This document shows, one piece after another, positions 34,421 through 43,379 of a stretch of DNA of 64,000 bases. Origin of the DNA: Epidermidibacterium keratini. Lineage in GTDB: Bacteria > Actinomycetota > Actinomycetes > Mycobacteriales > Antricoccaceae. The stretch is from positions 3,122,067 to 3,186,066 of the forward strand of contig NZ_CP047156.1 of the NCBI RefSeq assembly GCF_009834025.1, given 5' to 3'. The notes under the pieces were generated by a model, which did no database searches, had not been told where the DNA came from, and saw only the letters and a list, made by a program, of their open reading frames with translations. The number at the start of each line of letters is the position of its first letter. Position 1 is the first letter of the stretch. Made by a program: the position numbers and the translations under genes.

Positions 34421-35881
34421 TTAGGCGTCGACCTGCTCGAGGGTGCTGTCGATCTCGCGCAGCGCCCGCTCCCACGAACGCACCGCGCGCTTGCGGGCGG
34501 CCGGACCGAGCTCGGCGTTCTTGCCATCGCGCGCCGCGCTCACCAGCTCGGCGAGGGTGCCTTCGTCCTCGAGCGCCTCACGTACGCCGTCCAGCTCGGC
34601 GTACTCGGCGACATCCAGCAGAAAATCCGCTGCCTGAGCCAGCGTCTCGGCGTCGTAGTCGGCGGTTCCGCGCACGATGCGGTCGGCCGCAGCTAGGTCG
34701 ACATCGTCTTCCGCGGCGATCGCGAGCGGCACGTCGTCGTCGCGGATGCCCGACGCGACGTCCTGCCACGTCGCCAGTCGCTTGAGATCGTGGTCCTCGG
34801 TGTCGTCCTGCTCGATCACATCGAGCATGACGTCGGCAGAGGCGAAGACCCACGGGGTCTCGTCGGCGCCGAAGAACACCGCGCGATCATCGACATAGCA
34901 GCGAAGTGTGTAGATCTCATCGACTCCGGAGAGCACGTTCTGGGGGAGCACGGCGCGGACCGGCAAGATCCCCGCGTCCTCCCAGAAGGCGTACGCCGCG
35001 GCAGCGTCGATCTCGGTGTCGTCATCATCGGACTCGTCGTCGCGATCTTCGGAGTCGTCCTCGTCGAGATCGTCGTCGTCATCATCATCGGCGAGGTCGT
35101 CGTCTTCGTCGAGGTCGTCGTCGGCAGAGTCCTCGTCGTACTCGATCTCGTCGTCCTCGTCTTCGCGGTCACGACGCAGGTCGTCGAATTCCTCGTCGGA
35201 GTCGTCCTCGGCCTTGTCGCGCTCGTTGACAGCGTCTTCGGCGTTGATCAGGGCGTCGGGATCATCGATCGGGACGACCATGGCGTCGATCTCGCGCTGG
35301 GCCTTGGCCAGGTCATCGTCGAGCGTGACCGGCTCGCGCCAATCCAGCCACTGCGAGATCCGCTCGACCACGGTCTCCCACTGACCGGAGATGGCGATCG
35401 CGACCTTGTCCCAGGCACGGTCGCCGCGGCTGCCGGTAAAGGCGCCAGGCCCATCGGCCACGAGCGCGAGCTCAGGGGTATCTGCTACCGGCTCGACGAT
35501 GTCTTCGTCGGTGCACTGCGCGATCGCATCGACGATGCCGAGCGTGCGACCGAGGTCGGTGACCGACCAGCGATCGGGCGCCTGCGCGACGATGTCGTAG
35601 ACGCCGTCCAGATCGAAAGTGTGGCCGTCGTCAGGGTTCAGCTCGAACGTGTCGGCGTCTTCCCATTCCTCCCAGTCCGGGTGGTCGGAGAGATCGTGCT
35701 CGACGCCGGTGCGCAGGAACTGGGCGAGCTGCGCGGGTGAGGAGAACATCAGGATCTTGTCCTCGGCACCCAGGAATGCCTGCCATTCCTCGCCGTCTTC
35801 CTCCCACGGCGGAGCCCAGAGGGTGTAGCCCGTGCGCTCGTCTAGGACTAACGCGATCGGGATGATTTCGGCCGCACTCAT
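34421..35881 (-). CDS. Acidic repeat-containing protein, Rv3311-like
   Basis: 486-residue cytoplasmic protein from the ATG at 35881 (MSAAEIIPIALVLDERTGYT). Two globular parts, at about 1-215 (YTLWAPPWEEDGEEWQAFLG) and 300-486 (FWEDAGILPVRAVLPQNVL), flank a central stretch of about 75 residues that is almost all Asp and Glu. The globular parts resemble actinobacterial proteins often labelled primosomal, such as Rv3311, beside upp and deoA in M. tuberculosis; this label has no biochemical basis that I know of. The acidic segment may bind metals or basic proteins. Divergent from upp with 131 bases between. Confidence 0.8.
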   Translation of the reverse strand: MSAAEIIPIALVLDERTGYTLWAPPWEEDGEEWQAFLGAEDKILMFSSPAQLAQFLRTGVEHDLSDHPDWEEWEDADTFELNPDDGHTFDLDGVYDIVAQAPDRWSVTDLGRTLGIVDAIAQCTDEDIVEPVADTPELALVADGPGAFTGSRGDRAWDKVAIAISGQWETVVERISQWLDWREPVTLDDDLAKAQREIDAMVVPIDDPDALINAEDAVNERDKAEDDSDEEFDDLRRDREDEDDEIEYDEDSADDDLDEDDDLADDDDDDDLDEDDSEDRDDESDDDDTEIDAAAAYAFWEDAGILPVRAVLPQNVLSGVDEIYTLRCYVDDRAVFFGADETPWVFASADVMLDVIEQDDTEDHDLKRLATWQDVASGIRDDDVPLAIAAEDDVDLAAADRIVRGTADYDAETLAQAADFLLDVAEYAELDGVREALEDEGTLAELVSAARDGKNAELGPAARKRAVRSWERALREIDSTLEQVDA

Positions 35882-36012
35882 GAGGACCCCTCTGGGCGTG
35901 TTCGTTGGTTTTGCCGTTGCCACTCTAGCCGCAGCGGTCACGCGAATGCATCGCCCATTACCTGGGCGCGGCGCCGTTTCGCCGTACTCGCCGAGCCACT
36001 AGGGTGAGGCGC

Positions 36013-36636
36013 GTGGAAACTATCGTTGTCGACCATCCGCTCGCTCGCGTCCGGCTGACCGCTATCCGCGACGCTCGCACGGACAGCCCGACCTTCCGCG
36101 CAGCCCTCTGGGACCTGACTCGGATGCTCGTCTACGAAGCCACCCGCGCCGCGCCGGTTACTGAGACCAAGGTGATGACGCCGGTCGCCAAGACGACGGG
36201 CTATGAGCTGGCCAACCCACCGTTGCTGGTGCCGGTGCTGCGAGCCGGGCTCGGAATGGCCGAGGCGTCGATGGCGCTGCTGCCGAGCGCGCAGATGGGA
36301 TTCGTCGGCCTCGCTCGCGACGAAGAGACCCTGCAGCCACGCTCCTACATGGAGTCGCTGCCGGAGTCCCTTGAGGGTCGTCCGGTCTTCATCCTCGACC
36401 CGATGCTCGCCACCGGCGGCTCGCTGCTGCACGCCGTCCAGCTGCTCACCACGCGCGGCGCCGATGAGATCACCTGCCTGTGCGTGCTTGCCGCGCCCGA
36501 GGGCATCACGCGCCTTGAGGAGTCCGGCATTCCGCTGCGGCTCGTCACCGCCTCGATCGACGAGCGGCTCAACGACTCCGGATTTATCGTGCCGGGTCTC
36601 GGTGATGCTGGGGATCGCCAGTTCGGCGCTGTCTGA
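36013..36636 (+). CDS. upp: Uracil phosphoribosyltransferase
   Basis: Makes UMP from uracil and PRPP. 207 residues from GTG at 36013, which has AGGGTGAGG just upstream; a GTG three codons earlier is possible. Motifs: [20 protein letters not shown], the PRPP loop [20 protein letters not shown], and the C-terminal [18 protein letters not shown] uracil-binding end. It completes recovery of uracil released by the cdd-deoA pathway. Confidence 0.95.
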   Translation: METIVVDHPLARVRLTAIRDARTDSPTFRAALWDLTRMLVYEATRAAPVTETKVMTPVAKTTGYELANPPLLVPVLRAGLGMAEASMALLPSAQMGFVGLARDEETLQPRSYMESLPESLEGRPVFILDPMLATGGSLLHAVQLLTTRGADEITCLCVLAAPEGITRLEESGIPLRLVTASIDERLNDSGFIVPGLGDAGDRQFGAV

Positions 36637-36640
36637 TCCG

Positions 36641-36752
36641 GGGTTTCGATGGACGACCGGGGTCTCGACAACCGCTCAGTCGCTAGCGCTCCCTCGCTGC
36701 TCGACCACCGGGTGGCTGCTCGAGCACCGGAAACGGTTGCTCAACCGACGGA
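36641..36752. repeat. Dispersed intergenic repeat, copy F
   Basis: GGTCTCGACAACCGCTCAG, CGCTAGCGCTCCCTCGCTG, CTCGACCACCGGGTGG, followed by TGCTCGAGCACCGG and TTGCTCAACCGACGG. It lies between two convergent genes (upp and the phosphohexomutase), where it could act as a two-way terminator. Its first 50 bases are nearly identical to copy A. Confidence 0.88.
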
Positions 36753-36761
36753 GTGTGGGCG

Positions 36762-38393
36762 CTAGGCGCCGAGGATGGGGGCGAGGTCGGCGCGCAGCTG
36801 TGCCATACGCTGCGCCGCGACCGACTCATCGCGGTCGGTGACCTCCAGGTAGGCCTTCAGCTTTGGCTCGGTGCCCGAGGGACGCACGACGACGCGCAGG
36901 CCCGGGCCGCGCATGATCAGCGCGTCGGTACGTGGCAGCACATCTTCGGTCTCGACCGCTGTGCCGGTGAGCTCGCGCGGTGGCTCGGCGCGTAGGCGAT
37001 GCATCGTGTTGGCGATGATCTGCAGGTCATCAACGCGCAGCGAGATCTGCGAGGTCACGTAGTACCCGAACTCTGCGTAGATCTCATCAAGGCGTTGCTG
37101 GATCGACGAACCCTCGGCTTTGAGCATGGCCGCGAGCTCGGCGGTGAGTACGGCGGCCGAAATGCCGTCTTTGTCGTTCACCGACGCCGGGTCCACGCAG
37201 AAGCCGATGGCCTCCTCATATCCAAATCGCAGCGGTACGCCGGTTTCGTCCGGGCCGCGCACGATCCACTTGAAGCCGGTCAGCGTCTCGGCGTACGGCA
37301 TGCCGCGCGCCTGGCAGATCGCGCCAAGCAGCGATGAGGAGACGATCGTCGTACTGAACGTGCCGCTCTCACCGCGTCGCATGAGGTGGTCGGCCAGCAG
37401 TACGCCGAGCTCGTCGCCGCGCAGCGGGCGCCAGCCCTCGCGCATCGGCGCCCCGGCCGCGCACCGGTCGGCGTCCGGGTCGTTGGCGATCGCGAGGTCG
37501 GCGCCCTCTGCCACCGCGAGTGCAAGGACGTCGTCCATCACGCCGGCCTCCTCGGGGTTGGGGAAGGCGAGACCGGGGAACTCCGGGTTGGGACGCTGCT
37601 GCCCGGCGACCGGTATCGGCGCCGCGAACCCGGCGCGGGTGTAGGCCGACAGCAGCGTGTCGCCGCCAACGCCGTGCAACGCCGTGGACACGACACGGAG
37701 GTTGCGCGGGGAGTCCGGCAGCACGACGCGCGCGACCGAGTCGAGGTACTGGTCGTAGACGACGTCGTCGAGAATCGAGTAGTCGTGGCTGCGAGGTGCG
37801 TCGGCTAGCGAGCGAACTTCGGCGATATACCTGGAGATTTCCGAGTCGGCCGGCGGCACGATCTGAGCGTCTCGCCCCTCCGGACCGCCGAGGTAGACCT
37901 TGTAGCCGTTGTCCTGCGGCGGGTTGTGGCTTGCGGTGACCATGATCCCGGCCGCGGCCTGCAGCGCGCGGGTGGCGAAGGCGAGCACCGGTGTCGGCAG
38001 GTGGCGTGGCATGAGCAGCGCCACGCGCCCCGCGCCAGCGATGATCTGGGCAGTGTCGACGGCGAAGTCGTAGCTGCCGAAGCGGGCGTCGTACCCGATC
38101 ACGACCGGTCCCTGCGCGTCGATGCCATCGAGGTACGCCGCGATGCCGGCAGCGGCCCGCGAGACGACAGCGCGATTCATGCCGTTGGGTCCGGCGCGCA
38201 GCGGCCCGCGCAGTCCCGCCGTACCGAACTCCAGAGTCCCGGCAAACCGGTCGGCCAGCTCGGCGTACGCCGCGTCGTCCGGCAAGGCCTCGACGAGGGC
38301 CGTCAGCTCGGCGCGCGCCGACTCGTCAGGGTCATCTGCGATCCAGCTCTGAACGCGTTCGCGCAGCTCCTGCGGTGTGGGCGATGCGGGCAT
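36762..38393 (-). CDS. pmmB: Phosphomannomutase/phosphoglucomutase (PmmB-type)
   Basis: Interconverts hexose-1- and hexose-6-phosphates (or phosphopentoses) through a phosphoserine. 543 residues in four domains: phosphoserine loop IMVTASHNPPQDNGYKVYLG, Mg loop AIANDPDADRCA, sugar loop region TLTGFKWIVR and phosphate-binding VVVRPSGTEPKLKAYLE. This length matches PmmB/PGM2-like enzymes rather than the 450-residue ManB type. Given the neighbourhood, phosphopentomutase activity on deoxyribose-1-phosphate from DeoA is also possible. Confidence 0.92.
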   Translation of the reverse strand: MPASPTPQELRERVQSWIADDPDESARAELTALVEALPDDAAYAELADRFAGTLEFGTAGLRGPLRAGPNGMNRAVVSRAAAGIAAYLDGIDAQGPVVIGYDARFGSYDFAVDTAQIIAGAGRVALLMPRHLPTPVLAFATRALQAAAGIMVTASHNPPQDNGYKVYLGGPEGRDAQIVPPADSEISRYIAEVRSLADAPRSHDYSILDDVVYDQYLDSVARVVLPDSPRNLRVVSTALHGVGGDTLLSAYTRAGFAAPIPVAGQQRPNPEFPGLAFPNPEEAGVMDDVLALAVAEGADLAIANDPDADRCAAGAPMREGWRPLRGDELGVLLADHLMRRGESGTFSTTIVSSSLLGAICQARGMPYAETLTGFKWIVRGPDETGVPLRFGYEEAIGFCVDPASVNDKDGISAAVLTAELAAMLKAEGSSIQQRLDEIYAEFGYYVTSQISLRVDDLQIIANTMHRLRAEPPRELTGTAVETEDVLPRTDALIMRGPGLRVVVRPSGTEPKLKAYLEVTDRDESVAAQRMAQLRADLAPILGA

Positions 38394-38453
38394 GTCGGCT
38401 CCTTGACTTCTGGCCGCCTGCGGCGGGCAACGGCGGGAGGGTGCAGCGTGCGC

Positions 38454-40559
38454 CTAGACCTGCGCGGAGGTTTGGATCTGATCAACGATCTGTGCGGTTG
38501 CCTCGGCCTCGGACTCCGGGCCGCCGACGATGAACTTCCAGAGCACGTTGCCGCTGCCGAGGACCGCATAAAGGAAACCGTGGCGGTCCTCGCCCTTCAT
38601 GGTGTTGGTGTACTCCCAGCGCACCGCGTTCTTATCCTTGCTGGCCTTGTAGTCCAGCGGGACGTAGTCGGTCAGCGTGGTCGGCGAGCCGGTCTCACCA
38701 CCCTGGGCCTGGATCTGCGCATCGACATTGGTGGCGGTCAGCGGCTCGGCGACCACAGTCACCTTCACGACGTCGGTCGAGGGGCTGTCACTGCCGCTGA
38801 TGATGAACTCCGTGCGCCCCTCATCGGCCTTGAGGACCTCCCAGGTGGCTCCGTTATCGAGCCCGAACTGGAAGGGGTAGTAGGTGCCGGCGACCTGGAT
38901 CGCGCCCGACGCGACACCGTTTTCGACCGCCGAGCTGTTTTCGGTGGGCGCCGCAGACTCACTGGAGCTAGGCGGCGCCGACGACGAGCTCGATTGCGAG
39001 GTGTCGGTGCCTCCCGAACCATCGGAGCCCTGGTTATCACGACCGATCACGAAAAACAGCACGACGGCCACGATTGCGGCAAGCGCGACGAGGCTGCCGG
39101 CGACGATCCACCAGGTCTTGGACGACGACTTCTGCGAGCTGCTCGCTGAGCCGGCCGAGCGTGTCGGAGCGCCGGCGTACTGTCCGGTCATCGCCGTTGG
39201 GCGCGACTGTGGACCAACCGGGGGAGGTGGTCGCCACTGGTCGCCGGGACGTTGTGAATAGTGTCCGGTGCCTGCCGAGTACGGCGGTGCGATGGACGGG
39301 TTACGCAGCGGTGCGCGCTGCTGCGTGCCGTAGGGCTGAGCCGACGTGGGCTGGTGCGGGCCACCCTGGCCGCCTCGCCCGCCGGGTCCCCGGTGTCCTG
39401 CGCCGTCCGATCCCCGCGCTCCGGGACCTCCGCGGCCGGCGCCGTACAAGGCCGCGGCGCCGGCGATCCCAGCGGCGCCGACCGTGCCCACGGCGGCGGC
39501 TCGACCGCCGGCGCTGCCTGCGCCGCCGCCGCTTCCCGCGCCGCCGGCGCCGACCTGCTGTGCCGCGGGTGGCGGCGTCGACGGTTGCGGCTGGCTCGCG
39601 ACCTGGCTGAGCTGCTCGCGCAGCTCGTCGGTGCGGATGCGGGTGCGAGGGTCCTTATCGAGCGCCCGGGCGATGACACCGGTCAGCGGTCCGGCGTGCG
39701 GCGCCGGGCGAGGCGGCTCGCCGACGACAGCGGTCAAGGTCGAGACCGGGTCACCGTTGTCGAATGGCGGCGTACCCTCCACGGCGCAGTGCAGCGTGGC
39801 ACCGAGGCCCCAGATGTCGGCGGCGCGAGTGGCTTCCTTGCCGCGCGCCACCTCTGGCGCGATGTACGACGGCGAGCCGACCATCAGCCCGGCCTGGGTC
39901 AGCGACGACTCGTCGACCTTGCGCGAGATCCCAAAGTCGGCAAGCTTGACCCGGCCGTCGCTGGAGACCAGGATGTTGCCCGGCTTGACGTCGCGGTGGG
40001 TAATCCCCACCTCGTGCGCCGAGTCCAGAGCGCCCAGCACGGCGAGCCCGATTCGTGCGGTGTCGACCGGGTTCAGCGGCCCCGTTGACTTGATGATCTC
40101 GGCCAGAGACCGGGCCGGGACGAGCTCCATGACCACCCACGGACGGCCGTCGTCCTCGACGACGTCAAACAGGGTGACCACGTTGGGATGCGACAGCGCG
40201 GCGATCGCACGGGCCTCGCGCAGCGCACGCTCGCGGGCGACATCGTTCTCCTCGGCTGTCTGCGTCGGCGGCAGCAGCACCTCTTTGACCGCCACCGAGC
40301 GGCGCAGCACGACGTCGTGGGCCTTCCAGACCGCACCCATCGACCCGCGCCCGAGCAGCTGGTCAAGGCGATAGCGCCCGGCTAGCAGCCGCTGCGTGTC
40401 CGAGCGGACCGTGCGCCCATCGGGCTCATATCGGGTGCGGTCCTGATCCTCCAGGCGGGTGCGATCCTCGAGCTGGGTGGCGTCGTCGGTGACGTCGTCA
40501 TCGCGTGCTGACGCGCGGCCGTCCTCAGGACGGCCCGGGTGCTCGCGCTCGTTGACCAT
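38454..40559 (-). CDS. Membrane Ser/Thr protein kinase with extracellular domain
   Basis: 701-residue PknB-like kinase from the ATG at 40559. An Asp/Arg-rich leader (1-60) is followed by the kinase domain: P-loop GRGSMGAV (70-77), Lys92 in VAVKEV, HRDVKPGNIL and DFGISRKVDESS. Then come a long Gly/Ala/Pro-rich juxtamembrane linker, a transmembrane helix WWIVAGSLVALAAIVAVVLF (about 482-505), a Ser-rich stalk and a compact extracellular domain of about 150 residues without PASTA repeats. It probably senses a surface signal. Divergent from the YbdK-type gene. Confidence 0.9.
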   Translation of the reverse strand: MVNEREHPGRPEDGRASARDDDVTDDATQLEDRTRLEDQDRTRYEPDGRTVRSDTQRLLAGRYRLDQLLGRGSMGAVWKAHDVVLRRSVAVKEVLLPPTQTAEENDVARERALREARAIAALSHPNVVTLFDVVEDDGRPWVVMELVPARSLAEIIKSTGPLNPVDTARIGLAVLGALDSAHEVGITHRDVKPGNILVSSDGRVKLADFGISRKVDESSLTQAGLMVGSPSYIAPEVARGKEATRAADIWGLGATLHCAVEGTPPFDNGDPVSTLTAVVGEPPRPAPHAGPLTGVIARALDKDPRTRIRTDELREQLSQVASQPQPSTPPPAAQQVGAGGAGSGGGAGSAGGRAAAVGTVGAAGIAGAAALYGAGRGGPGARGSDGAGHRGPGGRGGQGGPHQPTSAQPYGTQQRAPLRNPSIAPPYSAGTGHYSQRPGDQWRPPPPVGPQSRPTAMTGQYAGAPTRSAGSASSSQKSSSKTWWIVAGSLVALAAIVAVVLFFVIGRDNQGSDGSGGTDTSQSSSSSAPPSSSESAAPTENSSAVENGVASGAIQVAGTYYPFQFGLDNGATWEVLKADEGRTEFIISGSDSPSTDVVKVTVVAEPLTATNVDAQIQAQGGETGSPTTLTDYVPLDYKASKDKNAVRWEYTNTMKGEDRHGFLYAVLGSGNVLWKFIVGGPESEAEATAQIVDQIQTSAQV

Positions 40560-40767
40560 GGATTCGCTTTCACTACGGGTTCGAGGAGTCATTCTTGCAG
40601 CAGGCGGGCGATTCGTGTGCGACCGCCGTACTCCTTGCCTCACCAGTACGACGCAGAGCGGGCGGCTTCGTGCCATCAGGACCCAATTGATGCCGTACTG
40701 CCAGCAGGTACGGCATCCAGTGCGCGAGTTGCGGGCGCGGTGTGCAAAGTCGTGGAAGACTCGCCGC
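40560..40767. promoter_or_regulatory. Divergent gap: kinase and YbdK-type ligase genes
   Basis: 208 bases holding the start regions of both genes. GTATGCC/GGCATAC-like words occur (for example TGCCGTACTGCCAGCAGGTACGGC-type symmetry near 40691-40714: GCCGTACTGCC and AGGTACGGCA), giving a dyad GCCGTAC-N10-GTACGGC that could be an operator. No -10/-35 assignment is made. Confidence 0.4.
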
Positions 40768-41907
40768 GTGGAGATTCCTTTCAATCCCTCGACCGGGTCA
40801 TCGCTGGGCATCGAATGGGAGCTGGAGCTCGTCGACCGACAGAGCCGCGAGCTGACGCCTGCCGCGATCGAGATTCTTGAGGCCATCACCCCTGAGGGTG
40901 CTGAGGAGCACCCGAGCGCCAAGCACGAGCTGCTGCAGTCGTGCATTGAGGTAGTCACCGGCGTCTGCCAGACCGTTGGTGAGGCGAAGGAGGACCTGCA
41001 GCGCTCGGTGGCGGAGGTCGCCGCGGCCGCCGACCCGCTCGGGGTGGGCCTGATGTGCTCTGGGACGCATCCGCTCTCGCGCTACCAGGACCAGCTGATC
41101 AGCCCGAAGGAGCGCTATCAGGAGCTGGTCGAGAACATGCAGTGGCTCGCTCGACGGATGGCGATCTTCGGCGTACACGTGCATGTCGGGGTGAAGTCCA
41201 AAGAGAAGGTCATCCCGATCGTCAACGCGCTCACCCAGTACATCCCGCATTTCCTCGCGCTCTCGGCGTCCTCGCCGTTCTGGGCCGGCGACGACACCGG
41301 TCTCGCCTCGGCGCGCTCGAAGATCTTCGAAGGGCTGCCGACCGCGGGGCTGCCCTACCAGCTCGATGACTGGCCGGAGTTCGAGCTCTACATGGAGACG
41401 CTGATCGACACCAAGACCGTCGACTCGATCCGTGAGGTCTGGTGGGACATCCGCCCGCACCCCAACTTCGGCACTATCGAGCTGCGGGTGTGCGACGGGC
41501 TGCCGACGATCGAGGAGGTCGGCGCTGTCGCGGCGCTGTCGCAGTCGCTGGTGACCATGCTCGATCGCGAGATCGACCGCGGCTATAGCCTGCCCAAGCC
41601 CCGCGGCTGGGTCGTGCGCGAAAACAAGTGGCGCGCTGCGCGCTACGGCCTAGACGCCGAGATCGTCGTCGACAACATCCGAACCCTGCGCCCGGTCCGC
41701 GAGGCGCTGCTGGACCTCGCCGAGGAGCTGATGCCGACTGCCCGGCGGCTCGGCTGCGAGGACGATCTAGCATCGATAGAGAAGATCATCGATACCGGAG
41801 GCAGCTACCAACGGCAGCGACGTGCGTTCGACGAGAGCGGCGGAGACGTGCCCGCGGTGGTTGACCTGCTGCTAGAAGAAATGCGCGTAGGGCTATTCCC
41901 ACAGTGA
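40768..41907 (+). CDS. Carboxylate-amine ligase, YbdK/GCS2-type glutamate-cysteine ligase
   Basis: 379-residue ATP-dependent ligase of the GCS2 family. Motifs: SLGIEWELELVD near the start, then MAIFGVHVHVGV and WWDIRPHPNFGTIELRVCD, as in YbdK proteins, which show weak gamma-glutamylcysteine synthetase activity. GTG at 40768 gives the family N-terminus MEIPFNPS; the open frame upstream is not protein-like. Possible products are gamma-glutamylcysteine or another gamma-glutamyl compound; a link to ergothioneine precursor supply is only a thought. Overlaps the next gene as GTGA. Confidence 0.88.
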   Translation: MEIPFNPSTGSSLGIEWELELVDRQSRELTPAAIEILEAITPEGAEEHPSAKHELLQSCIEVVTGVCQTVGEAKEDLQRSVAEVAAAADPLGVGLMCSGTHPLSRYQDQLISPKERYQELVENMQWLARRMAIFGVHVHVGVKSKEKVIPIVNALTQYIPHFLALSASSPFWAGDDTGLASARSKIFEGLPTAGLPYQLDDWPEFELYMETLIDTKTVDSIREVWWDIRPHPNFGTIELRVCDGLPTIEEVGAVAALSQSLVTMLDREIDRGYSLPKPRGWVVRENKWRAARYGLDAEIVVDNIRTLRPVREALLDLAEELMPTARRLGCEDDLASIEKIIDTGGSYQRQRRAFDESGGDVPAVVDLLLEEMRVGLFPQ

Positions 41908-43084
41908 CCCAGCTTGACCCCAATCGTCTTCGCACGTGGATCGCCGAGCACATCGGCGAGATCATCGACGTGCGTCACGAGATCCACGCACACCCCGAGC
42001 TCGGCTTCGACACCCCGCTGACGGTCCACGCCCTGCGGACACCCCTGGTCGCTGCGGGCCTCACCCCGGTCGACTTCCCGGGCGGGATTTACGTCGACAT
42101 CGGCGACCCGGGCGAGCAGCCAAGAGTTGGGCTGCGCGCGGACATCGACGCGCTGCCCCTGCCCGAGACGACCGACCTGCCGTGGGCGTCGGTATTCGAG
42201 GGGCGCTCGCACGCGTGCGGACACGACGTACACGCCGCCGTCGCGCTCGGCGCGGCCCTCGCGCTGGCCTCGCAGCCCGCGTTGCCCGGCGCCGTACGCG
42301 TCATCTTCCAGCCGGCCGAGGAGACATTGGGTGGCGCGCGCACCGTCGTCGAGCAGGGGATCCTCGACCCGCTCGAGCAGGTCTTTGCCCTGCACTGTGA
42401 GCCGCACGCGGAGGTCGGCGTACTCGGCACCCGGCTCGGGGCCATCACCTCGGCGTGCGACTACCTCGAGATCCGGCTGCGCGGAAGCGGTGGGCACACG
42501 GCGCGACCGCACCTCACCGCCGACATCATCAACGCGATGGGCCGCGTGGTGACCGAGCTTCCGGCGATGCTGTCGCGGCGGTGCGACCCGCGAGCGGGCA
42601 TGAGCATGGTCTTCGGCTCGGCGCACGCCGGCGTCGCGGCCAACGCGATTCCCGCCGAGGGCACGCTGACCGGCACGCTGCGGGTGCTGTCAATGGACGA
42701 GTGGCGCGGCGCGGAAAAGCTCGTGCGAGAGATCGTCGAGTCCGTCGTGGCGGGGACCGGCGCCAGCCTCGAGATGGACTACGAACCCGGCGTACCCCCG
42801 GTCCACAACGACGTCGAAAGCCACCTGGTGCTGCGGCATGCGATGGCCTCGGTGGTGGGGGAGTCGTCGGTCTACACCCCTGAGCAGTCGCTCGGCGGCG
42901 AAGACTTCGCTTGGTATGGCGAGAAGACCAAGATTGCGCTGGGGCGTCTCGGCGTACGCCGCCCCGGCACGCCGATCACCGACCTGCACCAGGGCGGCTT
43001 CGTCGCCGACGATGCGGCGATCGAGATCGGTATCGCGACGCTGGCGCACGCGGCGGTCGGCGCCCTCGCCACATCCGAGCGTTA
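41904..43084 (+). CDS. M20-family amidohydrolase (AmiA-like)
   Basis: 393-residue zinc-dependent amidohydrolase of the M20D group (hippurate/N-acyl amino acid hydrolases). Metal ligands are in HACGHDVHAAVALG and EETLGGARTVVEQG; other motifs are EIHAHPELGFDTP and LRADIDALPLPETTD. Related AmiA1/AmiB1 genes lie next to lpdA and pmmB in M. tuberculosis. Unusually, the last codons and the TAA stop are supplied by the first unit of the 21-bp repeat array, so the C-terminus TSER has probably been altered by array growth. Confidence 0.9.
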
Positions 43085-43303
43085 ATCCCGCAGATCCGAA
43101 CGTTAATCCCGGCAATCCGAACGTTAATCCCGGCGATCCGAGAGAAAATGCCGGCGATCCGAGAGATCTTGCGAAATTTCTCTCGGATCGAGCGCAACTT
43201 TTCTCGGATCGAGCGCAATTTCTCTCGGATCGGGAGAAATAACGTTCGGATCGGGCGAAATAACGTTCGGATCGGGGGAAATAACGTTCGGATCGGGGGC
43301 GTG
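43073..43303. repeat. Array of eleven 21-bp units arranged as a large inverted repeat
   Basis: Eleven contiguous units, all exactly 21 bp. Units 1-5 (43073-43177) begin ATCCGA; units 7-11 are the same element inverted and unit 6 is central. Units 2 and 3 contain ATCCGAACGTTAATCCCGG; units 9-11 contain AACGTTCGGATCGGG. Units 4-8 are a variant with CCGAGAGA or CTCTCGG. Pairs 1-11, 2-10, 3-9, 4-8 and 5-7 all align on one axis (near 43183), so RNA or DNA could fold into one stem about 100 bp long. The function is unknown. Candidates are an operator array, an mRNA-processing hairpin or a variable tandem repeat. Confidence 0.9.
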
Positions 43304-43379
43304 GGAAACTTGTGGGGCACGATCGTGCGCGGGCCCTGCCAACTCCACTGACGAAGCAAACTGACGAAGGAACTGTGCG

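Noticed and set aside
34790-35740. Plus-strand open frame translating to a very hydrophobic Val/Ile/Leu-rich protein that looks membrane-spanning
   Set aside because: It is the antisense of the Asp/Glu-rich stretch of the acidic protein; GAC/GAG read backwards gives GTC/CTC, so the hydrophobicity is an artefact.
43073-43303. The 21-bp array as a CRISPR
   Set aside because: Units are contiguous without unique spacers, invert in the middle and there are no cas genes.
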